A stretch of DNA of 64,000 nt from NCBI GenBank assembly GCA_037045645.1, contig JBAOIH010000001.1, positions 1,650,001 through 1,714,000 of the forward strand, given 5' to 3'. This stretch comes from Nocardioides sp. (lineage in GTDB: Bacteria > Actinomycetota > Actinomycetes > Propionibacteriales > Nocardioidaceae). Shown piece after piece: positions 1 to 8,110 of the stretch. The stretch's first letter is position 1; every line of letters begins with the position of its first letter. The position numbers and the translations under genes are program-made. The notes under the pieces were generated by a model. It had not been told where the DNA came from. It ran no database searches and saw nothing but the letters and a program-made list of their open reading frames with translations.

Positions 1-1341
1 CGTCCCGCCTCTTCCGTCACGAGACGCCACTGATCCCGTGATCGAGAGCACCGAGCGTACGTCTGGTGTCAGGTGAGGGGAGATCTCGGCGTACTGCTCA
101 TCCGTGAGTTCGTGCAGTCCGAGTCCGCGCTCCTCGCACGCGCGTACGCAAGCGCCCGCGAGCTCGTGCGCTTCTCGGAACGGAACCTCGTTGCGGACCA
201 GCCACTCGGCGATGTCGGTGGCCAGCGAGAAGCCCCGGGGTGCCAGCTCAGCCATCCGGGCGCCGTCGAAGGTCAGCGTGGCGACCATCCCGGTCACGGC
301 CGGCAACAAGACCTCCAGGGTGTCGACGCTGTCGAAGACGGGCTCCTTGTCCTCCTGAAGATCGCGGTTGTACGCCAGTGGGAGGCCTTTGAGCGTGGCA
401 AGCAGACCGGTCAGATTCCCGATGAGGCGACCTGACTTGCCACGTGCCAACTCAGCAATGTCGGGGTTCTTCTTCTGGGGCATGATGCTCGACCCCGTCG
501 ACCAGGAGTCGTGGAGTCGTACGAACCCGAACTCGGCAGTCGACCAGAGGATCACTTCTTCGGCCAGACGGCTGATATCGACGCCGATCATGGCCGTGAC
601 GAAGGCGAACTCGGCGACGAAGTCACGCGCGGCGGTGCCGTCGATGGAGTTGGCCGAGGATCCGGAGAACCCGAGTTCGGCGGCTACCGCCTCGGGATCC
701 AGGCCGAGCGACGAACCCGCGAGCGCGCCCGAGCCGTACGGCGAGTCCGCAGAGACACGTGCTTCCCAATCCGCCAGGCGTTGTACGTCGCGAAGCAGCG
801 GCCAGACGTGAGCCAGGAGGTGGTGCGACAAGAGTACGGGCTGCGCGTGCTGCAAGTGAGTCCGTCCCGGCATGATCACATCGAGGTGGCCGCGTGCCTG
901 CTCGGTCAGGGCCTCGGCCAGGTCGAGTGTGAGGGCACTGATCGTGCGTGCATGGTCGCGTAGGAACGCCTTGAAGAGCGTGGCGATCTGGTCATTGCGC
1001 GAACGGCCTGCGCGGATGCGACCACCGACGTCGGCACCGACTTCGGCGATGAGCAGGCGTTCGAGCGCCCCGTGCACGTCTTCGTCGCTCGGATCCGGTA
1101 GGAGTTCGCCGCTGGCATAGCGGTCACCCAGCGCGTCCAGTCCTCGTAGGAGTTCGGCATGGTCGGAGTCGGTGAGCAGTCCCGCACGGTGCAACGCATT
1201 CGCGTGGGCTCGTGAGCCCGCGAGGTCGTACGGGGTCAAACGCCAGTCGAAATGCGTGGAGCGAGACAGTGCCTCGAGTTCGGGCGACGGTCCGCCAGCG
1301 AACCGCCCGCCCCACAGTGCACCGGTCTTCGTACTGCTCAT
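1..1341 (-). CDS. argH: Argininosuccinate lyase (3' end cut by window edge)
   Basis: This enzyme splits argininosuccinate into arginine and fumarate, the last step of arginine synthesis in the cytosol. The frame is open for 447 codons from an ATG at 1341 to base 1. The family is about 470 residues long, so roughly 20-30 C-terminal residues lie outside the window. The fumarase/aspartase superfamily signature GSSIMPQKKNP is visible near residues 284-294, and the N-terminus has the typical LWGGRF start. The ATG overlaps the argR stop by 4 bp (ATGA), making argH the distal gene of the argCJBDFRH operon. No internal stop or frameshift is seen. Confidence 0.95.
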   Translation of the reverse strand, partial: MSSTKTGALWGGRFAGGPSPELEALSRSTHFDWRLTPYDLAGSRAHANALHRAGLLTDSDHAELLRGLDALGDRYASGELLPDPSDEDVHGALERLLIAEVGADVGGRIRAGRSRNDQIATLFKAFLRDHARTISALTLDLAEALTEQARGHLDVIMPGRTHLQHAQPVLLSHHLLAHVWPLLRDVQRLADWEARVSADSPYGSGALAGSSLGLDPEAVAAELGFSGSSANSIDGTAARDFVAEFAFVTAMIGVDISRLAEEVILWSTAEFGFVRLHDSWSTGSSIMPQKKNPDIAELARGKSGRLIGNLTGLLATLKGLPLAYNRDLQEDKEPVFDSVDTLEVLLPAVTGMVATLTFDGARMAELAPRGFSLATDIAEWLVRNEVPFREAHELAGACVRACEERGLGLHELTDEQYAEISPHLTPDVRSVLSITGSVASRDGRGGT

Positions 1342-1862
1342 GCCTCTCCCCTGTCACGTTCGGCCTGAGCCAAGAATCTCGCAGCCAACTCCGCGCCACC
1401 CTTGGGGTCCCGGCTGATGACCAGCACGGTGTCGTCGCCCGCGATGGTGCCAAGGACGTCGTGGAGTTCGGCCTTGTCGAAAGCCGAGGCCAGGAACTGG
1501 GCCGCCCCGGGAGGCGTACGCAAGACCACGAGGTTGCCGCTGGCTTCGGCACTAACCAGCAGCTCAGCGCTCAACCGGGCGAGCCGCTGGGCGCCGGCCG
1601 CACTGTCGTGAGGCAGCGTCGGCGTACGGTCACCCCCTTCACCCGGGACGGCGTACACCAGGGCGCCTGAGGCCCCGCGGACCTTGACGGCATCGAGTTC
1701 GACCAGGTCACGCGACAAGGTGGCCTGGGTGACGTGGACCCCGCGGCCATCGAGCAGGTCGGCCAGGTCCGCCTGAGAGCGCACCTCCTGCTGGGTGACG
1801 ACGTCGACGATCAGCGCATGACGTGCGCTCTTGGTGTGTGCCGTGCTGGAAGGTTCGCTCAC
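1338..1862 (-). CDS. argR: Arginine repressor ArgR
   Basis: This is the arginine-responsive transcriptional repressor of arginine biosynthesis, 174 aa, starting at GTG. The N-terminal winged helix-turn-helix (about residues 15-65) includes QATLSRDL. The C-terminal hexamerisation and arginine-binding domain carries GTIAGDDT at residues 138-145. It sits between argF and argH with 4-bp overlaps on both sides, so it is made with the enzymes it controls. Its likely operators are the palindromic ARG-like boxes upstream of argC (7058-7093). That link is inference from family knowledge and sequence pattern. Confidence 0.95.
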   Translation of the reverse strand: MSEPSSTAHTKSARHALIVDVVTQQEVRSQADLADLLDGRGVHVTQATLSRDLVELDAVKVRGASGALVYAVPGEGGDRTPTLPHDSAAGAQRLARLSAELLVSAEASGNLVVLRTPPGAAQFLASAFDKAELHDVLGTIAGDDTVLVISRDPKGGAELAARFLAQAERDRGEA

Positions 1863-2803
1863 TCGTCAGCCCCCAGCGGGGTCGCGTAGTGGTGTAGCAG
1901 CCACGCGATGATTGCCTTCTGAGCATGGCGACGATTCTCGGCCTCGTCCCAGACCACGCTCTGCGGGCCGTCAATCACGTCGGCGGCGATCTCCAAGCCC
2001 CGATAGGCGGGCAGGCAGTGCATCACGATCGCGTCGGGCTTGGCCTGGGCGAGGAGATCGGGAGTGACGGAGTAGGAGCCGAACGCGGCGATGCGTGCCT
2101 CCTTCTCCTGCTCCTTGCCCATCGAGACCCAGGTGTCGGTCACGACCACGTCGGCATCCGCGACGGCTTCGCCTGGATCAGCCACCAGAGCGACCGATCC
2201 ACCGGTGCGGTTCGCAATCGCCTGCGCCCGCGAAACCATCGCGTCGGTGGGGTTGTGTCCTGGTGGCGCACTCACCCGGATGTGCATGCCGGCAGTGGCA
2301 CCGGCGACCATCCAGGAGTTGCCCATATTGCACGCGCCGTCGCCGACGAAGGCGACACGGAGGCCCGCCAGTTCGCCCTTGTGCTCCTTGACGGTGAGCA
2401 GATCGGCGAGCAGTTGGCAGGGGTGGAAGTCGTCCGTCAGCGCGTTGACCACAGGTACGCCCGCGTAGTCGCCCATCTCCTCAAGATCCTCTTGGGCGTA
2501 CGTGCGCCACACGATCATCGACGCCTGGCGACCGAGCACGCGCGCGACGTCGCGCACGGATTCGCGTACGCCGATCTCCGCGAGGTTGCCGTCGACCTGG
2601 AGGGCGAAACCTCCGAGCTCAGCGATGGCGGCGGCGAACGACGCCTGGGTTCGCAGCGTGTGCTTGTCGTAGATGCACGCCACGGTGCGCGGGCCTTGCA
2701 GCGGCTTGAAGTCGTACGGCGCGGCCTTGAGCCGGGCCGCGAGCGAGAGTACGTCGGCCTGCTCGGTCGGCGTCAGATCGTCATCGGCGAGGAAGTGCCT
2801 CAT
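1859..2803 (-). CDS. argF: Ornithine carbamoyltransferase
   Basis: This enzyme transfers the carbamoyl group from carbamoyl phosphate to ornithine to give citrulline. The product is 314 aa from the ATG at 2803, preceded by AAGGAG and overlapping the argD stop by 4 bp. The upstream in-frame extension lacks family similarity, so the shorter start was chosen. The ornithine-side motif MHCLPAYRG and the DEAENR region are present. The carbamoyl-phosphate loop reads KHTLRTQASF at residues 47-56, where classical enzymes have STRTR-type loops, so two positions differ. Operon context makes the arginine role secure. Confidence 0.93.
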   Translation of the reverse strand: MRHFLADDDLTPTEQADVLSLAARLKAAPYDFKPLQGPRTVACIYDKHTLRTQASFAAAIAELGGFALQVDGNLAEIGVRESVRDVARVLGRQASMIVWRTYAQEDLEEMGDYAGVPVVNALTDDFHPCQLLADLLTVKEHKGELAGLRVAFVGDGACNMGNSWMVAGATAGMHIRVSAPPGHNPTDAMVSRAQAIANRTGGSVALVADPGEAVADADVVVTDTWVSMGKEQEKEARIAAFGSYSVTPDLLAQAKPDAIVMHCLPAYRGLEIAADVIDGPQSVVWDEAENRRHAQKAIIAWLLHHYATPLGADE

Positions 2804-3999
2804 CGGGATGCTCCTTGGTCTCGACTCCGCTCGACCGCCGACTCGACGATAACGGGCCACGCGTCGATCAGTGCCGCGATGTCGTCGTCGGCGATCACGA
2901 GGGGGGGTGCCATCCGGAGCCGGTCCGGCCCTGTCGCATTGATCAGGAAGCCGGCCCGCTGGGCGGCGGCCACGAAGGTGGGTCCGTCGACGCCGTCGAG
3001 TCCCACGCCGAGCAACAGACCCGCGCCCGACACATCCGTCACGCTGGGCTGTTCGGCCAGGCGTACGCGCAGGTCGTGGCCCTTCACCCGCGCTTCGGTG
3101 AGCAGGTCCTCAGACTCGATGACGTCGAGGACGGTCAACGCAGCGGCGCACGCCACCGGGTTGCCACCGAACGTGGTGCCGTGGTTGCCGGGTTGGATGA
3201 GTTCCGCCGCGTCGCCGACCGCGAGGCAGGCGCCGATCGGGATGCCACCGCCGAGCCCCTTCGCGATCGTGACGAGGTCGGGGGTGATGGCGTCTCGGGT
3301 GTGCGCGAACCAGTCGCCCGTACGCCCGATGCCGGTCTGCACCTCGTCGAGCCACAGCAGCGCACCGTGGTCTCGAGTGACCTTCCGGGCGTGCTCCAAA
3401 TAGCCCGCGGGCGGTACGACGACGCCGGCCTCGCCCTGGATCGGCTCCAGGATCAGCGCAGCGGTCCGATCGTCGACGGCGGCTTCGAGCGCGGCGACGT
3501 CGCCGTACGGCACGAAGACGACCTCGCCGGGCAACGGCGCGAACGGCTCCCGGTACGCGGGCTTGTAGGTCAGCGACAACGCGCCCATCGTGCGGCCGTG
3601 GAACGCACCTTCAGTGGCCACGATCTTCGTACGCCCGGTCAGCCGGGTGAGCTTGTAGGCACACTCGTTCGCCTCCCCTCCGGAGTTGGTGAAGAACACC
3701 TTCGCGGGCGCACCGAGCAGGCCCACAAGTCGCTCGGCGAGCTCGATCTGCGGTTCGCTGGTGAAGAAGTTGGAGATGTGACCGAGGGTCTTGAGTTGGG
3801 TTGTGACAGCCTCGACGAGCGCGGGATGGGCGTGGCCAAGTGCGTTGACGGCGATGCCGCCCAGGAAGTCGACGTACTCGTTGCCCTCGCTGTCCCACAC
3901 ATGCGCCCCGGCGCCGCGTACGAGCTCGAGTTTCGGTGGCCCGAAGGCGTTGATAAGCGAGACGGAATAGCGGTCCTGCCAGGTTTGCTGCTCGGTCAT
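2800..3999 (-). CDS. argD: Acetylornithine aminotransferase
   Basis: This PLP-dependent class III aminotransferase converts N-acetylglutamate semialdehyde to N-acetylornithine (399 aa). The PLP lysine is K247 in TIAKGLGGGIP, preceded by WLDEVQTGIGRTG. The cofactor phosphate region NSGGEANECA lies at 105-114. It overlaps argB upstream and argF downstream by 4 bp each. The last codons contain a 21-bp element (2816-2836) that recurs exactly at 26244-26264. The C-terminal tail therefore probably carries repeat-derived sequence. Confidence 0.94.
   Translation of the reverse strand: MTEQQTWQDRYSVSLINAFGPPKLELVRGAGAHVWDSEGNEYVDFLGGIAVNALGHAHPALVEAVTTQLKTLGHISNFFTSEPQIELAERLVGLLGAPAKVFFTNSGGEANECAYKLTRLTGRTKIVATEGAFHGRTMGALSLTYKPAYREPFAPLPGEVVFVPYGDVAALEAAVDDRTAALILEPIQGEAGVVVPPAGYLEHARKVTRDHGALLWLDEVQTGIGRTGDWFAHTRDAITPDLVTIAKGLGGGIPIGACLAVGDAAELIQPGNHGTTFGGNPVACAAALTVLDVIESEDLLTEARVKGHDLRVRLAEQPSVTDVSGAGLLLGVGLDGVDGPTFVAAAQRAGFLINATGPDRLRMAPPLVIADDDIAALIDAWPVIVESAVERSRDQGASR
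2816..2836. repeat. 21-bp repeat shared with 26244-26264
   Basis: These 21 bases (TGGTCTCGACTCC then GCTCGACC) are identical to those at 26244-26264. Here they lie in the 3' end of argD just before the argF ribosome-binding site. The second copy is in the rpmI-rplT spacer. Both copies resemble a shortened form of the TTTCGAGAC...CTCAACCACC repeats found elsewhere in the window, so they may be minimal members of the same dispersed family. Confidence 0.7.
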
Positions 4000-4883
4000 G
4001 CTTCGCTCCTGATCTTGGTCTCGACACCGGGAAGCACCTGCGTCCCGATGCCTTCGTCGGTGAAGAGTTCGAGCAGCACGGCGTGGGCTTCGCGGCCGTC
4101 CACGACGGTGGCGCGCGCAACACCGCCGTTGACCGCTTGAAGGCAGGCGTCCATCTTCGGCACCATGCCCGATTCAAGGCTCGGCATCAGCGCGGCCAGG
4201 GATTCGGGTGAGATCTCCTTGATCAGCGAGCCCTTGTCGGGCCAGTTGCCGTAGAGGCCCTCGACGTCGGTCAGCACGAGCAACTTCTCCGCACCGAGAG
4301 CGATGGCCAGGGCAGCTGCGGCCGTGTCGGCGTTGACATTGTGCACCTGACCGTTCGCGTCGGGGGCCACGCTGGAGACGACCGGAATCCGGCCGGCTTC
4401 GATCAGGTCGCGCACACTCTCCGGGCGTACGTCACAGACCTCGCCGACGAGCCCCAGGTCGACCTCTTCGCCGTCGACGACGGTGTTCGTCGTACGCGCG
4501 GTAAACAGGCCTGCGTCTTCTCCTGACAGACCGACGGCCAGGGGCCCGTGTTGGTTGATCAGACCGACGAGCTCACGCTGCACCTGCCCGACCAGCACCA
4601 TGCGTACGACATCCATCGCCTCCGGCGTGGTGACCCGAAGGCCGCCGCGGAACTCGGACTCGATGCCGAGCCGGTCGAGCATCCGCGAGATCTGCGGTCC
4701 GCCGCCGTGCACCACGACCGGCTTGAAGCCCGCGAAGCGCAGGAACGCGATGTCCTCGGCGAACGCGGCCTTGAGTGCGTCGTCGGTCATGGCGTTGCCG
4801 CCGTACTTCACCACGACGATCTTGCCGTGGTAGCTCTTCAGCCAGGGCAGCGCGCCTGCCAGGACCTCCGCGTTGGCCCTCAT
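3996..4883 (-). CDS. argB: Acetylglutamate kinase
   Basis: This amino-acid kinase phosphorylates N-acetylglutamate and is usually the arginine-feedback-controlled step. The product is 295 aa. The nucleotide-binding lysine motif KIVVVKYGGNAM is near the N-terminus, and the substrate loop VVVHGGGPQISRML follows. The ATG at 4883 overlaps the argJ stop by 4 bp (ATGA) and begins MRANAEVLAGALPWL. An 18-residue upstream in-frame extension would run inside argJ and is unlikely. The stop overlaps argD. Confidence 0.95.
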   Translation of the reverse strand: MRANAEVLAGALPWLKSYHGKIVVVKYGGNAMTDDALKAAFAEDIAFLRFAGFKPVVVHGGGPQISRMLDRLGIESEFRGGLRVTTPEAMDVVRMVLVGQVQRELVGLINQHGPLAVGLSGEDAGLFTARTTNTVVDGEEVDLGLVGEVCDVRPESVRDLIEAGRIPVVSSVAPDANGQVHNVNADTAAAALAIALGAEKLLVLTDVEGLYGNWPDKGSLIKEISPESLAALMPSLESGMVPKMDACLQAVNGGVARATVVDGREAHAVLLELFTDEGIGTQVLPGVETKIRSEA

Positions 4884-6031
4884 GACGAGTACGCGCTGTT
4901 CTCGTGGACGTACGCGTGCGTGAGGTCGTTGGTCCACACGGTGGCACGCGCATCGCCGGCCTTCAGGTCGATGGTCACGCTGACCTCTCTGTTGCCGAGA
5001 TCGACGGTGGTCGGATCGTCGGCCGGGCTCGAGTTTCGGCAGACCCAGACACCGTTCATCGCCACGTCGAGATCGGCGGGGTCGAACTGCGCAGTGGTAG
5101 TGCCGATGCTGGCCAGGACGCGACCCCAGTTGGGGTCGTTGCCGAACACGGCAGCCTTGAAGAGGTTGGACCTCGCGACACTGCGTCCGACTTCGACCGC
5201 CTCGTCCTCGGTAGCCGCGTTGAGGGTGGTGATCGCGATCTCGTGATCGGCGCCCTCTGCGTCCTTCAGCAGTTGCATCGCCAGGTCGACGCAGACTCTT
5301 GTTAGCGCATCGGTGAAGTCGGGCACCGTCGGCGTGATGCCGCTGGCGCCGCTGGCCAGCACCGTGACGGTGTCGTTGGTGGACATGCAGCCGTCAGAGT
5401 CGAGTCGGTCGAAACTGACTTTCGTCGCAGCCCGCAAGGCCTGATCGAGGTCGTGGCTGTCCACCACCGCGTCAGTGGTGATCACGACCAACATCGTGGC
5501 CAACTGCGGCGCGAGCATGCCCGCCCCCTTGGCCATGGCGCCGATGCTCCAGCCAGCCCCTTCGACCACGGTGGTCTTCGGCACGGAGTCGGTGGTCATG
5601 ATCGCTTCGGCAGCGGCTTGTCCACCCTCGTCGCCGAGTTCGTCGAAGGCCCTGGCCACACCGCTCAACAGGTCGTCGCGGTTGTTGGTCAGCCCGATCA
5701 GACCAGTGGAGCACACGACGATGTCGATCGCTCCACATCCCAGCCCCTCGGCGACCCTCTCGGCGACCGCGTGCGTGGTCTGGAAGCCCTCGGGCCCGGT
5801 GTAGCAGTTGGCACCACCGGAGTTGAGGACGACCGCGCGTACGGTCCCGTCCTTGACGACCTCCTGGCTCCACAGCACAGGGTTGGCCTTGCAGCGGTTT
5901 GCGGTGAACACGGTCGCGCTGTCAAAGCGCGGGCCGTCGTTCACCACGAGAGCCAGGTCCTTGGCGCCGGTGGACTTCAGTCCGGCGGCGACGCCTGCGG
6001 CCCGGAAACCGAGCGGGGAGGTGGTGGTCAT
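4880..6031 (-). CDS. argJ: Glutamate N-acetyltransferase / amino-acid N-acetyltransferase
   Basis: ArgJ recycles the acetyl group from N-acetylornithine to glutamate, and the bifunctional form can also use acetyl-CoA. The product is 383 aa. The self-cleavage motif KGAGMLAPQLATML is visible, with the nucleophile expected at T179, so the precursor should split into alpha and beta chains there. The start at 6031 overlaps the argC stop by 4 bp, and the longer in-frame extension is rejected for this reason. Having argJ means the cyclic arginine pathway is used. Confidence 0.95.
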   Translation of the reverse strand: MTTTSPLGFRAAGVAAGLKSTGAKDLALVVNDGPRFDSATVFTANRCKANPVLWSQEVVKDGTVRAVVLNSGGANCYTGPEGFQTTHAVAERVAEGLGCGAIDIVVCSTGLIGLTNNRDDLLSGVARAFDELGDEGGQAAAEAIMTTDSVPKTTVVEGAGWSIGAMAKGAGMLAPQLATMLVVITTDAVVDSHDLDQALRAATKVSFDRLDSDGCMSTNDTVTVLASGASGITPTVPDFTDALTRVCVDLAMQLLKDAEGADHEIAITTLNAATEDEAVEVGRSVARSNLFKAAVFGNDPNWGRVLASIGTTTAQFDPADLDVAMNGVWVCRNSSPADDPTTVDLGNREVSVTIDLKAGDARATVWTNDLTHAYVHENSAYSS

Positions 6032-7056
6032 GGGGCGATTCCGATCGTGGAGAGGCCGAGGGATTCCTCCAGGCCCAAAGCGAGGTTGAGACATTGCACG
6101 GCAGCGCCGGCGGTGCCTTTGACGAGGTTGTCGACGGCACCGACGGCGATGAGTCGTCGTACGGACTCGTCCACGGTGACTTGCAGATCGACGCTGTTGG
6201 AGCCCTGGACCCACTTGGTCTGCGGCCACTGGCTCTCGGGAAGGAGGCGTACGAATTGCTCGTCGGCGTAGGCGTAGTCATACGCCGCTCGTACGTCCTC
6301 TTGCGTCACCCCGTCCCGCAGCGCGGCCGAGCAGGTCGCCAGGATGCCGCGAGGCATCGGTACGAGTAGGGGCGTGAAACTGACGCGCACGTCGCCGTAC
6401 GTGAGGCCGGAGAGGTTCTGCTGGATCTCAGGGGTGTGCCGGTGCGAGCCGCCGACCGCGTACGCCGAAGCGTTGCCCATCACCTCGCTGCCCAAGAGGT
6501 TGGTCTTGGCGGCCTTGCCGGCGCCTGAAGTGCCGCTGGCTGCGACGATCGAGACATCGGGTTCGATCAGGTCTGCTGCGACCGCGGGCGCCAGGGCCAG
6601 CGTCGAGACGGTGGGGTAGCAGCCGGGAACTGCGATCCGTTTGGCACCTCTGAGCAGGTCGCGATGTCCCGCGAGTTCCGGCAGACCGTACGGCCAACTT
6701 CCGGCGTGGACTCCGCCATAGAAGTGCTCCCAGGCCGCCTGGTCGTTGAGTCGAAAGTCGGCGCCGCAGTCGATCACGACAGTGTCGTCTCCAAGTGCTT
6801 GGGCGATCTGCGCACTCTGCCCGTGCGGGAGCGCCAGCACGACAACATCGTGCCCTGACAGTGTCTCGACGGTTGTCTCCTGCAGGACCCGGTCGGCGAG
6901 TGGCGCCAAGTAGGGCGCGAGGTCGCCGAGGCGCTGACCGGCGTTGCCGCCCGCAGTGAGCGCCCCGATCTCCGCCTCAGGGTGCGCCAGGAGCAGCCGC
7001 ACCACCTCACCCCCGGCGTACCCGCTAGCACCGGCGACCGCGACCGTGAAACTCAT
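6028..7056 (-). CDS. argC: N-acetyl-gamma-glutamyl-phosphate reductase
   Basis: This NADPH-dependent enzyme reduces N-acetylglutamyl phosphate to the semialdehyde. The product is 342 aa with the Rossmann start VAVAGASGYAGGE and the catalytic cysteine at C146 in IAVPGCYPTV. Two ATGs compete, at 7056 and 7062. I prefer 7056 because a TATAGT box (7064-7069, minus strand) lies exactly 7 nt before it, the spacing expected for a leaderless mRNA. It is the first gene of the arginine operon and faces the gene at 7120 across ARG-like boxes. Confidence 0.94.
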   Translation of the reverse strand: MSFTVAVAGASGYAGGEVVRLLLAHPEAEIGALTAGGNAGQRLGDLAPYLAPLADRVLQETTVETLSGHDVVVLALPHGQSAQIAQALGDDTVVIDCGADFRLNDQAAWEHFYGGVHAGSWPYGLPELAGHRDLLRGAKRIAVPGCYPTVSTLALAPAVAADLIEPDVSIVAASGTSGAGKAAKTNLLGSEVMGNASAYAVGGSHRHTPEIQQNLSGLTYGDVRVSFTPLLVPMPRGILATCSAALRDGVTQEDVRAAYDYAYADEQFVRLLPESQWPQTKWVQGSNSVDLQVTVDESVRRLIAVGAVDNLVKGTAGAAVQCLNLALGLEESLGLSTIGIAP

Positions 7057-7112
7057 ATGCATAACTATACGCATGCATGCATATCTATGCTGAATCGGTG
7101 TCAGGCTAGTGT
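7057..7112. promoter_or_regulatory. Divergent promoter region with two ARG-box-like operators
   Basis: The 63-bp gap between argC and the plus-strand gene at 7120 is much more AT-rich than its surroundings. It contains TGCATAACTATACGCA (7058-7073) and GCATATCTATGC (7079-7090, a perfect GCATA-N2-TATGC palindrome), both resembling ARG boxes. TATAGT on the minus strand (7064-7069) lies inside the first box, 7 nt before argC. TAGTGT on the plus strand (7107-7112) lies 7 nt before the ATG at 7120. ArgR bound here would cover the argC promoter. Confidence 0.75.
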
Positions 7113-7119
7113 CGAATGT

Positions 7120-7911
7120 ATGGAGTCCTACCTCGCGGAGATCCGTCGGCAGTCGCAACTCTTCAGGACCGCCATCCTGGCGGCTGATCCGCTCGGTCTG
7201 GTGCCGAGTTGTCCGGATTGGCGGGTGCTGGACCTGCTCGGACACCTGACCCAGGTACAGCACTTCTGGGCAACTTGTCTCGACGTACGCCCAGCGCAGC
7301 CGTCGTTCGATGAGGAAACCCCGCCGCCGGCCGACATGGAGTCTGGGCTCGTCGCGTTCGATGCCGCCCATGAGCGGCTGATGGCGGCATTCGACGGAGT
7401 GTCGCAAGCCGACTCGGCCTGGACGTGGTCCTCCGACCCGGCGCACCACACGGTCGGCTTCATCGCACGGCGACAGGCCTTGGAGGCGTTGATCCATCGC
7501 GTCGACGCCGAGCAGGCGCGCGGTGGGGCGCTGACCATCATCGAGCCCGCGCTGGCGGCCGACGGCGTCGACGAGATCCTGGACGTGATGTACGGCGGCT
7601 GCCCGCCCTGGGGCGAATTCCGGCCGTTGCCGCACTACGTACGCCTTGACCTCACCGACGCCTCGGTCTCGGTCTGGACCCAGATCGGGCGCTTCCACGG
7701 GGTGGACCCGGACAGTGAGTTGGAGATCGACGAGGACGACATCCACGTGGTGGCCGATCCCGGGGTGGAACCGGATGCGGTGGTGGTCGGTTCCGCTCAA
7801 GACGTCCTGTTGCGGTTGTGGCGCCGGGAGGATGGAGCCGCCACTCAGGTGACCGGGGACCTCGAGATCCTCGATCGGTTCCGGAGTGCGACGCACGGGC
7901 CGATCAACTGA
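7120..7911 (+). CDS. Maleylpyruvate isomerase-family (DinB/MDMPI fold) protein
   Basis: A 263-aa protein whose N-terminal half looks like the mycothiol-dependent maleylpyruvate isomerase family. It has VPSCPDWRVLDLLGHLTQV at about residues 28-46, where family members have a CPGW..DL..HL segment, and EALIHRVDAEQA further on. This fold usually binds a metal in a four-helix bundle. The real substrate is unknown and many actinobacterial members are uncharacterised. The start was chosen by TAGTGT 7 nt upstream (leaderless). An in-frame extension back to 6982 would run into argC. It is transcribed away from the arginine operon and could be touched by ArgR through the shared control region. Confidence 0.75.
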   Translation: MESYLAEIRRQSQLFRTAILAADPLGLVPSCPDWRVLDLLGHLTQVQHFWATCLDVRPAQPSFDEETPPPADMESGLVAFDAAHERLMAAFDGVSQADSAWTWSSDPAHHTVGFIARRQALEALIHRVDAEQARGGALTIIEPALAADGVDEILDVMYGGCPPWGEFRPLPHYVRLDLTDASVSVWTQIGRFHGVDPDSELEIDEDDIHVVADPGVEPDAVVVGSAQDVLLRLWRREDGAATQVTGDLEILDRFRSATHGPIN

Positions 7912-8110
7912 TCGGCTTGGCTCGCCGTCTGGCACTTTTTGTGCCTGCGAGGTCGTGCTGGACGGGTACGGAGGTGAGTCCGGATAGGACCGCCGGTCGG
8001 CCTTCCCGCATCGTCTTGCGGGCACGGTCGGACGTGAGTCCGAACTGGCACGCCAGCACGGCGATTTCCAGGTGATTTCCGGGCATCTTCGGACGTACGT
8101 CCGAACCGGC
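7912..8110. other. Intergenic region with hairpins
   Basis: No convincing gene is present. A short hairpin GGCAC-TTTTT-GTGCC lies at 7931-7945, just past the plus-strand gene. Further along are GTCGGACGTGAGTCCGAA (8027-8044) and TTCGGACGTACGTCCGAA (8088-8105), the first copy of a hairpin pair that recurs twice more. A weaker relative with GTGAGTCCG lies near 7965-7980. The region probably serves transcript ends from both directions. Confidence 0.6.
8088..8105. terminator. Palindrome downstream of secreted-protein gene, copy 1 (paired with 8027-8044)
   Basis: TTCGGACGTACGTCCGAA is a perfect 18-bp palindrome 5 bp past the stop of the gene at 8111. A near-copy with a GTGA centre lies at 8027-8044. 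As RNA each would make a 7-bp (or 6-bp) stem with a 4-nt loop. No U-tract follows, so a terminator role is only a possibility. A protein-binding site is equally possible. Confidence 0.5.

Noticed and set aside
2804..2860. Longer argF start at 2860
   Set aside because: The extension lies inside argD and lacks family similarity, while the ATG at 2803 has AAGGAG and the operon's 4-bp overlap pattern.
7057..8025. A 665-codon reading of argC beginning at 8025
   Set aside because: The extra part is antisense to the gene at 7120, and the true start follows a clear -10 box.
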